Assembly: GCA_905250115.1 (NCBI GenBank)
Contig: CAJNOI010000127.1
Location: 185,758 to 249,757 of the forward strand
Direction: 5' to 3'
DNA: 64,000 nucleotides
Source of the DNA: Adineta steineri
Taxonomy: Eukaryota; Rotifera; Eurotatoria; Adinetida; Adinetidae
The notes beneath the pieces were generated by a model that was not told the origin of the DNA, did no database searches, and saw nothing but the letters and a program-made list of their open reading frames with translations. This document shows positions 33,171 through 45,713 of the stretch, one piece after another. Position 1 is the first letter of the stretch, and each line of letters opens with the position of its first letter. The translations under genes and the position numbers were made by a program.

Positions 33171-34974
33171 ATGGATGTGCAAATGAAATCACTAGATCTT
33201 CGTAATAGTGCTTGGTCAATGCCACGAAGTACCATTATAGGACATCAAGCTTCAATGGACACATTGATGGAACACGATATAAGCTTCAACAGTATTTCTA
33301 GCAATACTGTTGACAGACCAGATTCAAGAGAATTTAGCAGAAAAAAGTAAGAAGATGTGATAAACTAAGAAATATCGATATTTAATTTAAAATACTATAT
33401 ACAAAAGGTTACGATTGCCGTGGTATCTGCCTCAATGTTGTTTATCAAATGCATGCTGGGTAGGATCTATCATCGGTCCCTTAATAGGTGGTCTAATACT
33501 AGCTATAGTCATTTCGTTGTGGATGACATCAAAATCTACAGCATCGGCTCCTGTAGCTGCAAGTACAAACATGACAACTGGTAAGTTTCTACTTTTGCAT
33601 TGTTCACCCGAAATACATTAGATATAGTTTTACTTAATATGATTTTTTTCTCGTCGACGAATGATCGATCTAAACCAACTATTCTACAGAAAAAAAATAC
33701 TTATCGTCAGAGTCAAAGAAATATTTCAACTTTTTCAGAAAAGGCGTAGTTGAATTATATCCATCAACTAATAACAATGCATTCACCCTAAGAAATCTTA
33801 CCTATAACATTGCTCTTCAGCAGTGATGCCAACTGTCATAGTCAGAAAACTGGAATTTTAATGTAAAATCCGGAAAATTCCAGAAACGTTTTTTTGTTAA
33901 ATCCAGAAAGGTTTTTAATAGTTAATTTCTGTCGGCTAAAATCAGTTTCTCTAAATCTTGTTCTCAATTATACCGCTTATTATTTCAAAAAACATATCTT
34001 TCAATATATCAAAAGAAAATTAACATCAAAATTCAGAATATAATAAACTAAATATATAAGAAATATAAGCCACTGAGCCGTTGTCAAATAAAATTTTTTT
34101 TTGAGTATTAATAGATAAATATAATTTAGTTCAATAAAAATAATCGAGAATCCGGAAAAATCCGGAAGAGTTGGCAACACTGCTCTTCAGACTAAAATGA
34201 ATTAAAAATTTAATTATTTATATTTTCCATCATATTACTTTAGTAACAAACGCCACCTCTGTGCCAATTAGCAGTAGTACCAGTAGTACAAGTAGTACGA
34301 GTAGTACAAGTAGTACGAGCAGTACAAGTACTACGAGTACCACGAGAACTACCAGTACTACTACGAGTACTACGAGTACCACGAGAACTACTAGTACCAC
34401 GAGAACTACCAGTANNNNNNNNNNTACTACGAGTACCACGAGAACTACTAGTACCACGAGAACTACCAGTACTACTACGAGTACTACGAGTACGACAACC
34501 ATGAGTACTATTAGTAATATGTGTACAGGTGGTACATTTTACACAACTCAGCTTCTTTACCTGTCTCTAACTTCAAATCTTCCTTGGACGAAATACTCAT
34601 TCAATTATACGGCACCCAATATTACTTCAGCTACAATTATGTTCGCGTTACGTGATGATCCATTTCAATGGTATCTGGACGATGTTTCGATAATGGACAA
34701 ATCCGGACATCAACTTTTATCTAACGGTGGTTTCGAAACTGGAGATACTACTGATTGGATATATTGCAATCCTCGCAATGCGACATATTCTGGTCATGCT
34801 GATTCAACTTGCGCGCATACTGCCTCGTATTGTTATTTAGATGGATCAGTAGGTGCAAGTGATTATTTAAGCCAAACATTCACAGTTGCACCATACAATA
34901 ATTATGCGATTAAGTTCTATCTTTCTGCGGAATCGAATAGCTCAACTTTTGCTCAAGTTTATGTCACTTCATAA
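33171..34974 (+). CDS. Mucin-like single-pass membrane protein, three exons
   Basis: Exons 33171-33346, 33408-33580 and 34244-34974; phases agree and give about 359 residues, with 10 N inside the repeat. The cytosolic N-terminus is hydrophilic. A membrane segment follows (VGSIIGPLIGGLILAIVISL, about residues 73-92). Next is a long Ser/Thr tract of STT and RTT units, expected to be heavily O-glycosylated. The C-terminal 150 residues have WYLDDVSI, LLSNGGFETGDTTDWIYC and DYLSQTFTVAPYNNYAIKFY, which look like a beta-sandwich of the carbohydrate-binding or jelly-roll kind. It is likely a surface protein with a sugar- or ligand-binding head on a mucin stalk. The second intron (663 bp) carries a hAT-type MITE. 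Confidence 0.8.
33821..34182. mobile_element. hAT-type MITE inside an intron
   Basis: 362 bp with terminal inverted repeats CAGTGATGCCAACT and, reverse-complemented, CAGTGTTGCCAACT (one mismatch in 14). It is flanked by a perfect 8-bp target duplication CTCTTCAG (33813-33820 and 34183-34190). CAGTG-type ends with 8-bp duplications are diagnostic of hAT elements. Subterminal TCCGGAAAA words are repeated in both arms. No transposase. It lies wholly within the second intron of the mucin-like gene, so splicing should remove it. Confidence 0.88.
34269..34500. repeat. Ser/Thr-coding microsatellite with 10-base gap
   Basis: Imperfect AGTAC(C/T/G)-type trinucleotide and 9-15-base units encode the STT/RTT tract. 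The gap of 10 N at 34415-34424 lies in it; ten is not a multiple of three, so its true length must differ if the frame is kept. A long antisense open frame (Val/Leu repeats) is its shadow. Confidence 0.85.
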
Positions 34975-37094
34975 ACAAAGTTTCAAAACTGGTGATTACT
35001 TGTCTACAATAAATAATTATACTGTTATGTTGTATACTAAAGATTTGTTATAAGACATAAAAATGCGAGAAATCCTATACATATATGTTCGTTCTTTTCT
35101 TTCACTATATTAACATCGTATAATTATTTTTTTTCTCTTATTTTTCTCTTTATTAATTTGCCTTGCGATAATAATTATTTTGTTATTTATGCTGAAAAGT
35201 TTTCTCTTGATTTCTATTTCATGTAAGAGTGAAAATATTCAATTTAGGTTTGAAATAAAAATGTGTTTACACAAAAATATTCTAAGAATGTGACTGATAT
35301 GGGTGTGTTTCGGTGCGAGTCCTGGTGCTAATGGGCGTTTGATAATTACTTACGACTACCCCTGGACCCACACTCCATTTCTATTCAAATCATTTATGCC
35401 TTCTCTGATTGTCAATGAATTGGTTTGCAGACGAAATACTTTTCGACGAAAGTGTCATTCGACGAAGTTCACAGGATTCGCTATAGCGTGCGGTGTGAGT
35501 ACGAGTGTGAATGCGAGCCCTTTACAGATGAGCAGATTGTTCTCACTCACATCCAGATCTTCAAGCAACTTTAGCTGAATTTCTTAGAAAATATTAGAAA
35601 TTATTTGATAGCTAATTAATGCTTAATTAATACAAGCCAGTGTCCGATTACAACTCCGCATCCAGGATGATTTCTTGTAAAGTATTATGGAAATGGTCAA
35701 TAGTTATTATCTTATTAATTAATAATCAATTGGTTAATGAAACTAACATCAGATTCGGATTCCCGATCATTTTTTAATTTCTGGCAAGATTTTTTATAGA
35801 ACATCTGGAGGATGGATGCGAGTCTGAATTTGCTTGTACGATGGATGGATATATTGCTCTCATCCACACCCATACCCGCATCCTATAAAATCCTTTTCTT
35901 TTCACATAAATCTTCAACTGATCAGTGAAGAGCTGGCACATAAACAAGCAAAAAGACAAATAAATAGTTTATTTTTGCGGTATTTTTCTTGACGACAAAG
36001 AGAATAAACATTTCTTTTGTACATTGTAGAGTTTTTCATTCTGCATCTTATAATGTTTTTTTTTCTTTTAAATAAAAGTTTTTAATAGTAAATAAAAAAA
36101 CCGCATTAGTCGTGTATCGAAAACAACTTTTTTCTAGAATTGAAATTCGATAGATCTAAATACTGACCACTTTAAAAACAATCTTACATAAATTGTAGAG
36201 CTTTTTACACTGAATCTTGTGATATATTTGGTCTTTTTAATACAGTATGGCGTCTCCGTTACTATTTTGTTAATTAATATAATTATTAAGAATAGAATTT
36301 ATTTGTATTTAAGACGTCATTTTCCAAAAAACTTATTATTATGAAAAAAGTATTTTAATACAAAATGTTTTTTCTTATAGAAACATGAAGATACCTCTAT
36401 TAATAGCCTAAAAATCTACACATCAGAATCTACCACGATATATGTCTTTTTACCAGATCTTCAAATTGTTTTTCTTAAACTTTCATATTTTCACCGTAAA
36501 CTCGAAAAGAATCTGAGTTCTAAGGTTTTTGGTCTGTAAATCTCTGGTCGGAGGATCACTAAAGCATTCTCTACCATAATAATCTTGCGAACATTGAATG
36601 GTCTATGCGTGTAATCGTTGTTATGCGCCAGAAAAATACATCGAACTATAGCTACCTATACACTGTCTACTTCCTCACAACATCAAAACAGTATAGAAAC
36701 AATAGATTTAAAAATATTTACATGTTGTTTACTATTAGAATGTCATGTGTTATTATTCATTGGGAAGTCTGCGAGCTGAATTTGACTAAATAAACAATAA
36801 TTTAACGTTCTCTATTGCTTAAGGTTTTACTTTCATTAATGTTGAAAAATCGTACGTCAAACTTTTTTCTTTTTTTCTCTCGCCGAAAATCAAAGATTTC
36901 ATGGCCTAGCATTAATACATGATTCTGGAAGATTCTTAAAACAGACACATACACGTATAAAAAGCAAGAGAAAAAAAAATTCTATACCCATTTCAGAAAC
37001 ACAAACATTTTATCGCAGCTTACTGTGTGATCGTGCATTTCATTACACAAAGAAGAAGAAAGAGAAGAACCAACAACAACTGTACACTGATCAA
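34975..37094. repeat. Spacer with degenerate telomere-like hairpins
   Basis: Gene-free. G-rich 35300-35323 (GGGTGTGTTTCGGTGCGAG) faces C-rich 35358-35376 (ccctggacccacactcc). A second pair is 35808-35832 (gaggatggatgcgag) and 35859-35883 (tcatccacacccatacccgc). Another G-rich tract lies near 35490 (cggtgtgagtacgagtgtg). From 35950 to 37094 nothing was recognised. Confidence 0.5.
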
Positions 37095-39679
37095 ATGGAG
37101 CGGGTTTTGTACTTTTTCCTTCTAGTTTTATGTACACTAGATACTGTACTTGATGGAGCACATTTTCGTGGTGGTATTATTTCATGGTCAGTATACTCAA
37201 ATATTACTTGTTCTTCTAATCAATCTTGCATATTTTACTTCTTACGTTCTTCTTTTTCTTAGGCGTCCGTTAAACAATATAGTAACAGGTACCACTGTAC
37301 AAGTTCTCATACATCAAAGGTACTTTTGGAATCGACAATGGGCCAGTTTTGTTTCACATAATTGCACGGAAGCGGATGTCGGTCTTGAATCACCTATTCC
37401 AGTCTCTTCTGCTTTACTCTGTTTAAAAAACTGCACAAGTTCTACCTATCCTTCAGGTGGAATTTCAACTGTTATGACAACTACAGATTGTGATTTAAAC
37501 CCGATAATAGAATCATGGGCTGGCGAACGCTACACTACTTTGACCCTGCCTTACACAACATCGATTACAATTGGCTTTAACTCGAGTGCATGGTTTAGCT
37601 CACTCTTGAAGGGTGGAGGACAACCGTGGTCAATTGCCAATCGATTGAATCTAGCTCCGAGACCCGACAACCTTACCAATAGCAGTCCTGTTACAAACAC
37701 ATTGCCAGTAGTATTTTACCCAGTAAATACATCAATAGTTCATGTTGTACAAATGGCAGATAATGATGCTACTGATATATTGTTATGCCGTTGGTCCGAT
37801 CCAAATTCTACGTACAATTTCAATCAAGTTGATGAATGTGAAGGTATCTGCCACGGATTGCCTTCTGGAACACAGCTCATCCCATCCAATTGTACGTTAT
37901 CTTTCATTCTACCAACTGCTAATCTCTATTATGCTTGTGCACTACAAATCGAAGATTATTTCAACGCTGTCGCCACGACTCCAATGAGTTCGGTTCCAAT
38001 ACAGTTCCTATTCTATGGATATAAAGCTTCCGCTAGTGCATGTGCACATCGTCCAAATATTACTGGTCTCCGTCCAAACAGAGGTATGAATGTGTATTCT
38101 TTTCTAAATTAATATCACACATTTAATTATATTTTCTTTTATCTATTGAATCCTCTTCAGCTTGTATTGGAGTTCCAATTGGTAAGTACAGTTCATACCT
38201 TTTTCTTTGCTACTATATGAATTCCATATTGTAGGTGTTCAGCTTACTGAAACTATAACTATAGAAACATATTGTCCTGGTCAAACAATTGTTGATTTGG
38301 TCACTAGTTCACCTATCGGAATGACACATAGTGCTATTAGTAATCCAAGTCCTGGTAAGTAGTTGATCGCAGCTTGTTAGAATATGAAAAATTTTCAATT
38401 CGAAATCTAATATCATAGATATGTGGGTAATGACATTGACATGGACACCCAACGCAACACAAGCTGGTCCTCAAGGTTTTTGTGCTGGTGCAATTGATAA
38501 TAGTAGTCTACAATCAGATCCATGGTGTATCACATATCTAGTTGACTATGCCTCACCGAATTTAATTGTTCCTAGAATGGTACAAGGATCAGCAAGTCCT
38601 ATAGGTACTGTCTTTTCAAATCAGTCACTATTTTCCATACAAGGTAGGCATTGTTTCGAAATAAAATTTGCCTTTTTTCCTAAATTAATTTGATATTCTT
38701 CATCTTCTACTTTAATTAAACAGCAACAAGTGCAGTTGGTCGTCCTTCTCGTAATGGAACAAATATCTGTTTTCACTTGGACTCTACAAATGCAACAGTT
38801 CTATGTTATGATTCTGGATATTCTCCAAATGTTATTTATACTGGATATACAATTGTAATTGTTACAACTATAACATGGACACCTGGTCAATCCTATTATG
38901 TTACAATGGATAGTGGATTTGCTAGTGGAAGTGTCTTTTGTCGTAAGTGTTTTTTTTGTGAAAGTGAAAAATTAAATATTTTGTCAAAATTGATGTAACT
39001 ATGTAGATGCTGAATCGGCACCCATTACCGATAAAACATTTTGGCGATTCGATATCTGGAATCCAGCACTTTCAAGTACGACTACAACTACTACTACTCC
39101 ACCAACAACTCATACAGTTACAAGCCTAGGAACAACTACTACTTCAATCAATACTGCAGTAACTTTATTTAAATTATTATTTCATTCTTAGTATTATACT
39201 TTTCCATAGTGTACAACAAGTGGAATAGTAGTAACTAGTACAAATGCTTCAACGACTACAACAACTGCCAGTACTACACCTCCAACTACAGCTGGTGAGA
39301 AATGACATTTTCAATAAAATATTCCTTTTTGATAGAATACTTTATAATTGTTTAATTTATATTCTAGCTCCAACAACAGCAGGTCCAACTACCACAGGCG
39401 TAACAACTGAATCGACCATTCCTGTTTTTTATCCAGCAGATTTCGTAAGTTCTTATGCAATTATGATTAATATTCTAGACATAAATATATGTGTATTAGG
39501 AAAATGCATGTAAACAACCAGTTGCAATTATGTCAGCTGTTATGATGGTTGCTTTTATGCCTATACATACTTTGGCAATGTATGCTGCTTTCACAAAATT
39601 CTCAAATATGTTCAAACCATCAAACACTGCTGCAAAAGCAAGACATCAACAACGAATGAAAAATATTCTTCGACGTTAA
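37095..39679 (+). CDS. Secreted/membrane glycoprotein with AHFRGG motif, ten exons
   Basis: Ten exons with consistent phases: 37095-37186, 37263-38083, 38161-38181, 38235-38354, 38419-38643, 38724-38942, 39007-39158, 39210-39294, 39368-39444, 39500-39679, giving about 663 residues. A clear signal peptide (MERVLYFFLLVLCTLDTVLD) precedes AHFRGGIISWRPLN, a motif I associate with a family of invertebrate extracellular proteins of unknown role. The ectodomain has many cysteines and NxS/T sites and two similar regions with TWTPNATQ and TWTPGQSY. A Thr-rich stalk (exons 7-9) leads to a hydrophobic segment (PVAIMSAVMMVAFMPIHTLA) and a basic tail. One exon is only 21 bases. It is probably a glycosylated surface protein; function unknown. 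Confidence 0.82.
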
Positions 39680-41142
39680 AGACAACTTTCTCTTGTCTTG
39701 AACATTTGAAATTTTTCTTGAAATCATTTTATTTTATTTTATAATCATGCTATTAATCAAGATATGAAACTAACCTTTTTTTTTGTTCCCAACTAACATT
39801 TTCCTTTATTCCTTCCAAAGATACTGATTTTGAGTGTTTTTTATTTGAATATTGACATTATACTAACATTTGCGTTGAATAAAACATATATATGAATCGA
39901 AACGCAAAGATTTTTAACTAAATCGTAGGGCAATATATAATAAGAGTAATATGTCTAACAGAGTCATTCATATCGTTGAACGATGGAAAAAATGCTTTTG
40001 AGAATGATTTGAATAGAACAATATTATTGGAAGTATTTAAACGATGTCGTCAGTCAAATCTGACAATTTTACGGAACCAATGCTACATGCAGAGATGTGT
40101 CTCAACATGTGTGGTGAAAAGTTTTAAGGAAGAGTTTTAATAAAACTCATGTTTCATCGAAAATCATGCTGAATTTGTTAGAAATCAATATAATAAAATA
40201 AGAGAATATGATCTGCAAACAATTTCTAATACAATTACAAGCAATAAATCAGCTGATAGGATGTATGGCCCAACAATAGTTTTTGTATGTTTATCACAAT
40301 TGAAAACGGATCGATTTATATTTGAATGAGATTATAAATTGTGAAGGAAGTAAGTTTGTTAGTCCTTCTGTCTTTATCTGATGAGATTTGGCGACTCTGT
40401 CGTCACCACTTACAAATACTCCTATTTTGCCGAATTTATTTTCTTGAAAAATAAGTATAAACTTGTCTAATAATTGATTATCAGCTGATGTAATAGGCTG
40501 GAGTGAATGCCAACATCTCTCACCTACACCTACAATTACATCCTCAAGATAATTTATTCTTTTATGTTTAGAAAAATAAATTTCAAAGAAAAAAAGGAAG
40601 AGGGTAATAATTATTTTTATTTCTGTCGATATATAGCAATATTATTTATGACAGTTATACTAAAATCAAAATTACTAGAAATATTTCTTATTTATCAATT
40701 TTATTAATATTTTGGAAATATTAGAATAACAAAATCGTTTAACTTTTTTTTACATTTAATTATATATTAACTTTAAAATGAATACAATTTTTAAATTAGT
40801 TTCAATAAAAAAAGTGTTATCCACGGTTTAGTAGGCGTTCTTCGGCGTGTGAAAATAAGTATGATGATAAATTATGAATATAGTTTTAGTGTTAATTTGA
40901 AAAATCATCTTGTTTTAATGGATCTTTATTTAATCTTTTGAGAGCCGATCTTTTTTTTTTGTTTTAAATGTAATTTTTATTTGTATATGAAGACATGCTA
41001 TTTATGTTAAAAAAAGCACTACTAATTTACCTTCAGACAATAATCCAAATTGAAAGTTATTTATAATTTTCTTAATTTTTTATTCACGTTAGTTCTATAT
41101 TATAATGTTAATATTCATCTTTATTGAATATTTTGTTTTAGA
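39680..41142. other. Spacer, nothing clear
   Basis: AT-rich. A weak C-rich tract (ctcacctacacctac, near 40519-40533) is preceded by a degenerate G-rich arm, a poor example of the telomere-like hairpin. No gene recognised. Confidence 0.45.
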
Positions 41143-41760
41143 AGAAAGCTGTTACTGAACTTCGGCATACTAAACGTGTAGTAGTTATTACTAGTGCATG
41201 TATTTTTGCTGATTCTGAACTATCAACATATCGTGGCGTCGGCAGTCTATATAGCGATGGAAAAGAGACTGAGGATAGAATGAAAATTAAAGAGGCTCTT
41301 TCTGATCATACAATTCAAACACGATCGGACATTTGTTGGATATATATGTATCAAATCGAATCTGCTTGTCGTTCCGCTAAACTCAATGCTGCACACAAAG
41401 CACTCGTTGCTCTTGTATCGAAATTCATGGAAATATTCAAGATCTATTTTGTATTTCTTGTAATTATAAAAAACATGTAACTAATTTCGAAGGTGTAAAA
41501 GTACTACCAAATTGTGAACATTGTGGTGCACTCGTACGACCACGTATCTTTTTATTTTGGTGAGATGCTACCAATACATGCGGTAACGCAACTTTATGAA
41601 ATAATAAACAGAGATTTAGATGCTGTTATTAGTATTGGCACAACTAGCATATTTCCATACATTGCTGAACCAGTACTGCGTCCTGTACTTAAGCGTGATA
41701 ATGACATGAAAAGTTTAATACGTATACACATAAATGTATCTTTACATTCTATAAAGATTT
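41143..41760 (+). pseudogene. Bacterial-type sirtuin (Sir2/CobB-like NAD-dependent deacylase) pseudogene
   Basis: Pieces of a Sir2 enzyme occur in order but in different frames. RVVVITSACIFADSELSTYR matches the NAD-binding GAGISxxSGIPTFRG block with its glycines changed. LNAAHKALVAL matches the PNxxH helix. HGNIQDLFCISC and LPNCEHCG keep the four zinc-binding cysteines. Further on, YFGEMLPIHAVTQL and ISIGTTSIFPYIAEP match FGExLP and IGTSxxVxP. Between the ALVSK helix and HGN the stretch that should hold QNxDxLH is missing, apparently deleted with a frame change, and a stop follows VRPRIFLFW. An acceptor-like tttag precedes the first block. The style is that of prokaryotic CobB enzymes, so a horizontally acquired gene may have decayed here. 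Confidence 0.8.
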
Positions 41761-41871
41761 GATCAATACTGTAGAATAAATATACTTTGAGTTTATTTCT
41801 GCTTGTATATATTTTAAAGATTCAACTATAAAACAAACAATAAGCACATATAACATAAAATTCGTTGACTT

Positions 41872-43097
41872 CTATTTTGTATCGATTATTTCATCAACAT
41901 CATCTAATATAAGTGTAAGTTCAGTTACTTCAACAAGTGAATTAATACTATCAACATGTGTACTAAAAGTTTGTAAATGGGACATGAACATAATCAAAGC
42001 CATAAGCCAACACATGATATTATGAAAATGTTTAACAGCTTCATACCAACCATATCTATAATTAAGATATTTCCATGTAACTTCTGCATATTTATTTTGA
42101 AGATGAAACATTCTAGAAGAACTTGTTGAATCTATTGGAATATTTGGAGAATACAAACAAGTAGTTTTTGCTAAAGCAAATAATGAAAGTGCTAATTTAA
42201 ATATTATAATATCTGGATTAATAAATTTCATTGTCCATAGAGAAAGAGAGATTGCACGATTGTCATACTTTGTTGTCATAATTTTCAAAAAAGATTCTAG
42301 ACTACATAAATCAAAATGATGTACAATAAACATAGAAGTTATGCAAGATATATTATCTGCAGCAGTAGGAAGTAAAATGGAACGATCATTAAATGATAAT
42401 TTACAGATATCATCATTCAAACAAAGATATTTTCCTGTTGTTTCATAAATAGATAATAAAAATTTTTCTACAAGTCTTTGATATGTCACATTCATTGGTT
42501 GTAAAGAATTATGTGTATCAACTAAACATTTACCAAGGAATGAAAGTTGAGATTCATCATAACTATTATATAAATTTGAGAGAAGTGTCCACTGACTAGT
42601 AGTCAATAATGAATGATCTGGTTTTAAAGAGTTTAATATCGGTAACTAAAAAAATAAATAAGAAAAATATTTCGTACATTTATATTATGTTACTTTTTCT
42701 GATTGATTTCGTGATTTTACTTTAACTAATAATTTTGTTTTTGATTTCGTCGGCCTTGGTGGTCGAAATTTGTCAGTAGTCATTCCATATTGAAAACATT
42801 TTTTAAGTCGACATGATGCACACATATGACGATTACCCCGTTTTATTTCACAATAGCCATCAAAATTACATGTAAATGTTTTCTAAATCATACGGGTAAT
42901 TTTTATTTAAAAATTAAAAAGAGATAATCAAAACTAACTTGTTCAATATTAGCATTTCGTTTGAAAAACATTTTACATGAATGACATGAAATAGTTCCAA
43001 AGTTTGCATATTGAGCAGGAGCGCTACATATTCGACATTTTGATAAATTTTGTTGTTTTGTTAATGGAAGATTTAACATTGTATTTGTAGTTAACAT
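41872..43097 (-). CDS. Nuclear hormone receptor, three exons
   Basis: Exons 43097-42939, 42882-42694 and 42645-41872 give about 373 residues. Exons 1 and 2 form the DNA-binding domain: first finger CRICSAPAQYANFGTISCHS with P-box CHSCKMFFKRN, second finger CNFDGYCEIKRGNRHMCASC and CRLKKCFQYGM, the receptor-specific signature after the fingers. A basic hinge follows (KFRPPRPTKSKTK). Exon 3 is the ligand-binding domain, divergent but helical; it starts LPILNSLKPDHSLL. The P-box differs from the canonical CEGCKGFF, as in the expanded, divergent receptors of nematodes and bdelloids. Expected role: ligand- or signal-controlled transcription factor; ligand and targets unknown. Confidence 0.92.
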
Positions 43098-44780
43098 TTT
43101 TATTTGTATTCTAGAAATATGATATGATATTGAATTGAATACGTTTAGATAATTATGTGTTAGATAGGAAAAAACACAACTTGTTTATATAGAAAAAAGA
43201 AAATGTTATTGACGAGACGCACTGTTCTTCTTAGGTTCAATATAGAATGAAAAAAATGTTTGTTTCATCCCATATTTCTTTCTTACACAAAAGACAAAAT
43301 TAGTGTCTTTTTTACTTTCTTTATTTACTTCTCCGCCGTTTCTCTTAAGGTTTACATTTTATATATCGGAAATGTCTCTTCACTATTAATAGACAACGTT
43401 CCACATGAGACAGTCATAGAAAATATAATTAAAATATTGTACGCAACTATAAAATTTAATCTTCAAAGTTGATAGTATGCATCTAGGCAATATATTTATG
43501 AATAACATTTATGGAATTAGAAAATTACAACAAATTTATATAGTCATATAAACAATATTTATATTTAGAGAAAAAAAAGCTTTGTTATTTCTAATTTTAT
43601 ATTCAAATTCATTTATCAGTTTTCAATAAATAATTATTCATATATCGAATAGCAAACAAATACAAATCAATTCCTATGTGTAAAATTTAACTTTACAATA
43701 AACGAAAAAAGTATTTATCGGTTTTTACTATATTTATTTTCTGTTATTTCATCATTATCAAGTCAATTCAAGAGGGAAATGGTGAGACATTAACAGTGTG
43801 TACTTCAAAAAAGTTTTAAAATAGATGAAGTTTCGCTCTGTCTCTATTAATGGAAGCCCATTTTATATTGCAAATTTTTCCAAGGAACTCAATCCATCAA
43901 ATGAATGATTCTTAGATAAACAAATTCCGATTCTCTATTTTATATTAAATGAAACTGCACCTAAGAATTTTATCTATCTTCTATATACATAAACACAAGT
44001 CACGTTGCTTTTTTTATTTTAAATAATGAATGGTGGCGAGTAATTTTATAGAATACAAACGTTCATTTGCAGAAAAAAAATAAACACATGAAAATTAACA
44101 TCCAATTGTATGTTCTCTTCCTCTCCTTCGTTTGTCGTATGTATAGATAAATAATTAGAAAGACACTAGTTGAGTAAAATGATAATGATCTGCATTGTTG
44201 TAATTTTAATATAAGTTTTTCTACTTTTGTAATTGTCGAAAAAGTAATATCACTAAACTAGAAGCGAGGAGAAGAGTAATGTTGATAAAAAAAAGAGAGA
44301 TTGCTGAATATAAGACTGCTAGGAGAACTATAATTAGAAATTCTTTAAGACAAAAGTTCTCAGTTAGATGTCAAATATTTATTTATAGTTTTGTCATGTG
44401 TTTTTGTAAACTTATAGAACGTTTTGCATGCATACTTGTGATAAATGTAGATCGATAAATGAAGTTAATTAAAAATTAATAATCAGCTTTTTCAAAAGAT
44501 TTTCTTTTTTGCTAATTATTTTCAAGAAAATAAGTCTATCATCTAAGGATTAAGCACCGTATAATATCTATTAAATTAGAATGAAAACCCACAAATCGGA
44601 TTGTTAAAACATGTGAGAGATAGATCGGCTTTTGGACTTTCCAAAGAATCACATGACATATATGTATATATATATGTGACAAAAATAAAAATCTCATCAT
44701 CATTGATCTAGAAGCTTGTTTCATCAGACTGAGAAATTCTAAACATCACACACATTTTCTTATCACCATAGAATAAACAA
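43098..44780. other. Spacer between divergent nuclear receptor and GPCR genes
   Basis: AT-rich, 1.7 kb, should contain both promoters. No repeat family or gene recognised. Confidence 0.5.
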
Positions 44781-45713
44781 ATGACAGCTCTATCTTCATT
44801 ATTATTTCTTTTACAAGCAAATATTTATCAATATGCAGCGCCAATCATATTTGGTTTCGGTATCATTGGGAATATATTCATTATAATTATGTTTGTACGT
44901 CGTCGTCAGAATTCATGTGCTATATATTTACTCATGGCAGCAGTTGTGAATACTATCAATACTACATTTAACTTCACAACAACAATCTATACTCTCAATC
45001 ATAGTGATCCAGGAAATAGTATTCTTGTTTTTTGTAAGCTACGCTATTATTTTATACATGTTTGGGGTCAATTAGCTAGATATTTTGCAATATTCGCATG
45101 TATCGATCGTTACGCAGTGGCAACTACCAATACTCGTCTCTGTTGGATTGCTCGACCATGTGTGGCATGGAAGATGATAATAGCTATGATCATCATATGG
45201 CATATTCTTGCTAGTCATTTACTAATCTTTGTAACAATCAACAATGGACGTTGTGGTCAATTTGGACTCTACTATATTGTGTTTGAAATTTATTATTTGA
45301 TTTTTGTATGTGTGATTCCACCAGTATCAATGATGATTTTTGGATTCTTGGCTTACCGTAAGTTACGACACTTGCATGGACGAATCATGCCTGTGAGTAT
45401 TAATACACATAGTAAACCGAGTAAAAATAAAATTCATCGACGAGATCGGGATCTTCTCATTATGGTTCTTGGTGAAGTTGTTTTTTATGTGATGACAATG
45501 TCTGGTTATCCATTTATTGTTTTAGAGACTGCAGTCACTAATTATATGGGTATTACAAAGAGTATTGACCATATTGCAATTGAAACTTTCTTTACTATGA
45601 TAGCAATTTTACTTCTTTATTTAAATTATAGTGCTCCTTTTTACATATATATAGTTGCTTCAAAAACATTTCGTAGAGATTTCAAAGCACTTTTAATTCG
45701 ACTGTGGCATTGA
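44781..45713 (+). CDS. Rhodopsin-like G-protein-coupled receptor
   Basis: Intronless, 310 residues, seven hydrophobic segments. Segment 1 has the conserved GN (GFGIIGNIF). Segment 3 ends with CIDRYAVA (the DRY motif), preceded by CKLRYY, whose Cys can pair with a Cys in loop 2 (NNGRCGQFG). Segment 7 has YSAPFYIYIVAS in place of NPxxY, followed by FRRDF of helix 8. The very short N-terminus (about 15 residues) suggests a small ligand such as a peptide or amine. This divergent class A type is heavily expanded in bdelloids. The ligand is unknown. Confidence 0.88.
   Translation: MTALSSLLFLLQANIYQYAAPIIFGFGIIGNIFIIIMFVRRRQNSCAIYLLMAAVVNTINTTFNFTTTIYTLNHSDPGNSILVFCKLRYYFIHVWGQLARYFAIFACIDRYAVATTNTRLCWIARPCVAWKMIIAMIIIWHILASHLLIFVTINNGRCGQFGLYYIVFEIYYLIFVCVIPPVSMMIFGFLAYRKLRHLHGRIMPVSINTHSKPSKNKIHRRDRDLLIMVLGEVVFYVMTMSGYPFIVLETAVTNYMGITKSIDHIAIETFFTMIAILLLYLNYSAPFYIYIVASKTFRRDFKALLIRLWH

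Noticed and set aside
34230..34502. Antisense Val/Leu-repeat frame
   Set aside because: It is the complement of the Ser/Thr-coding microsatellite in the mucin-like gene.
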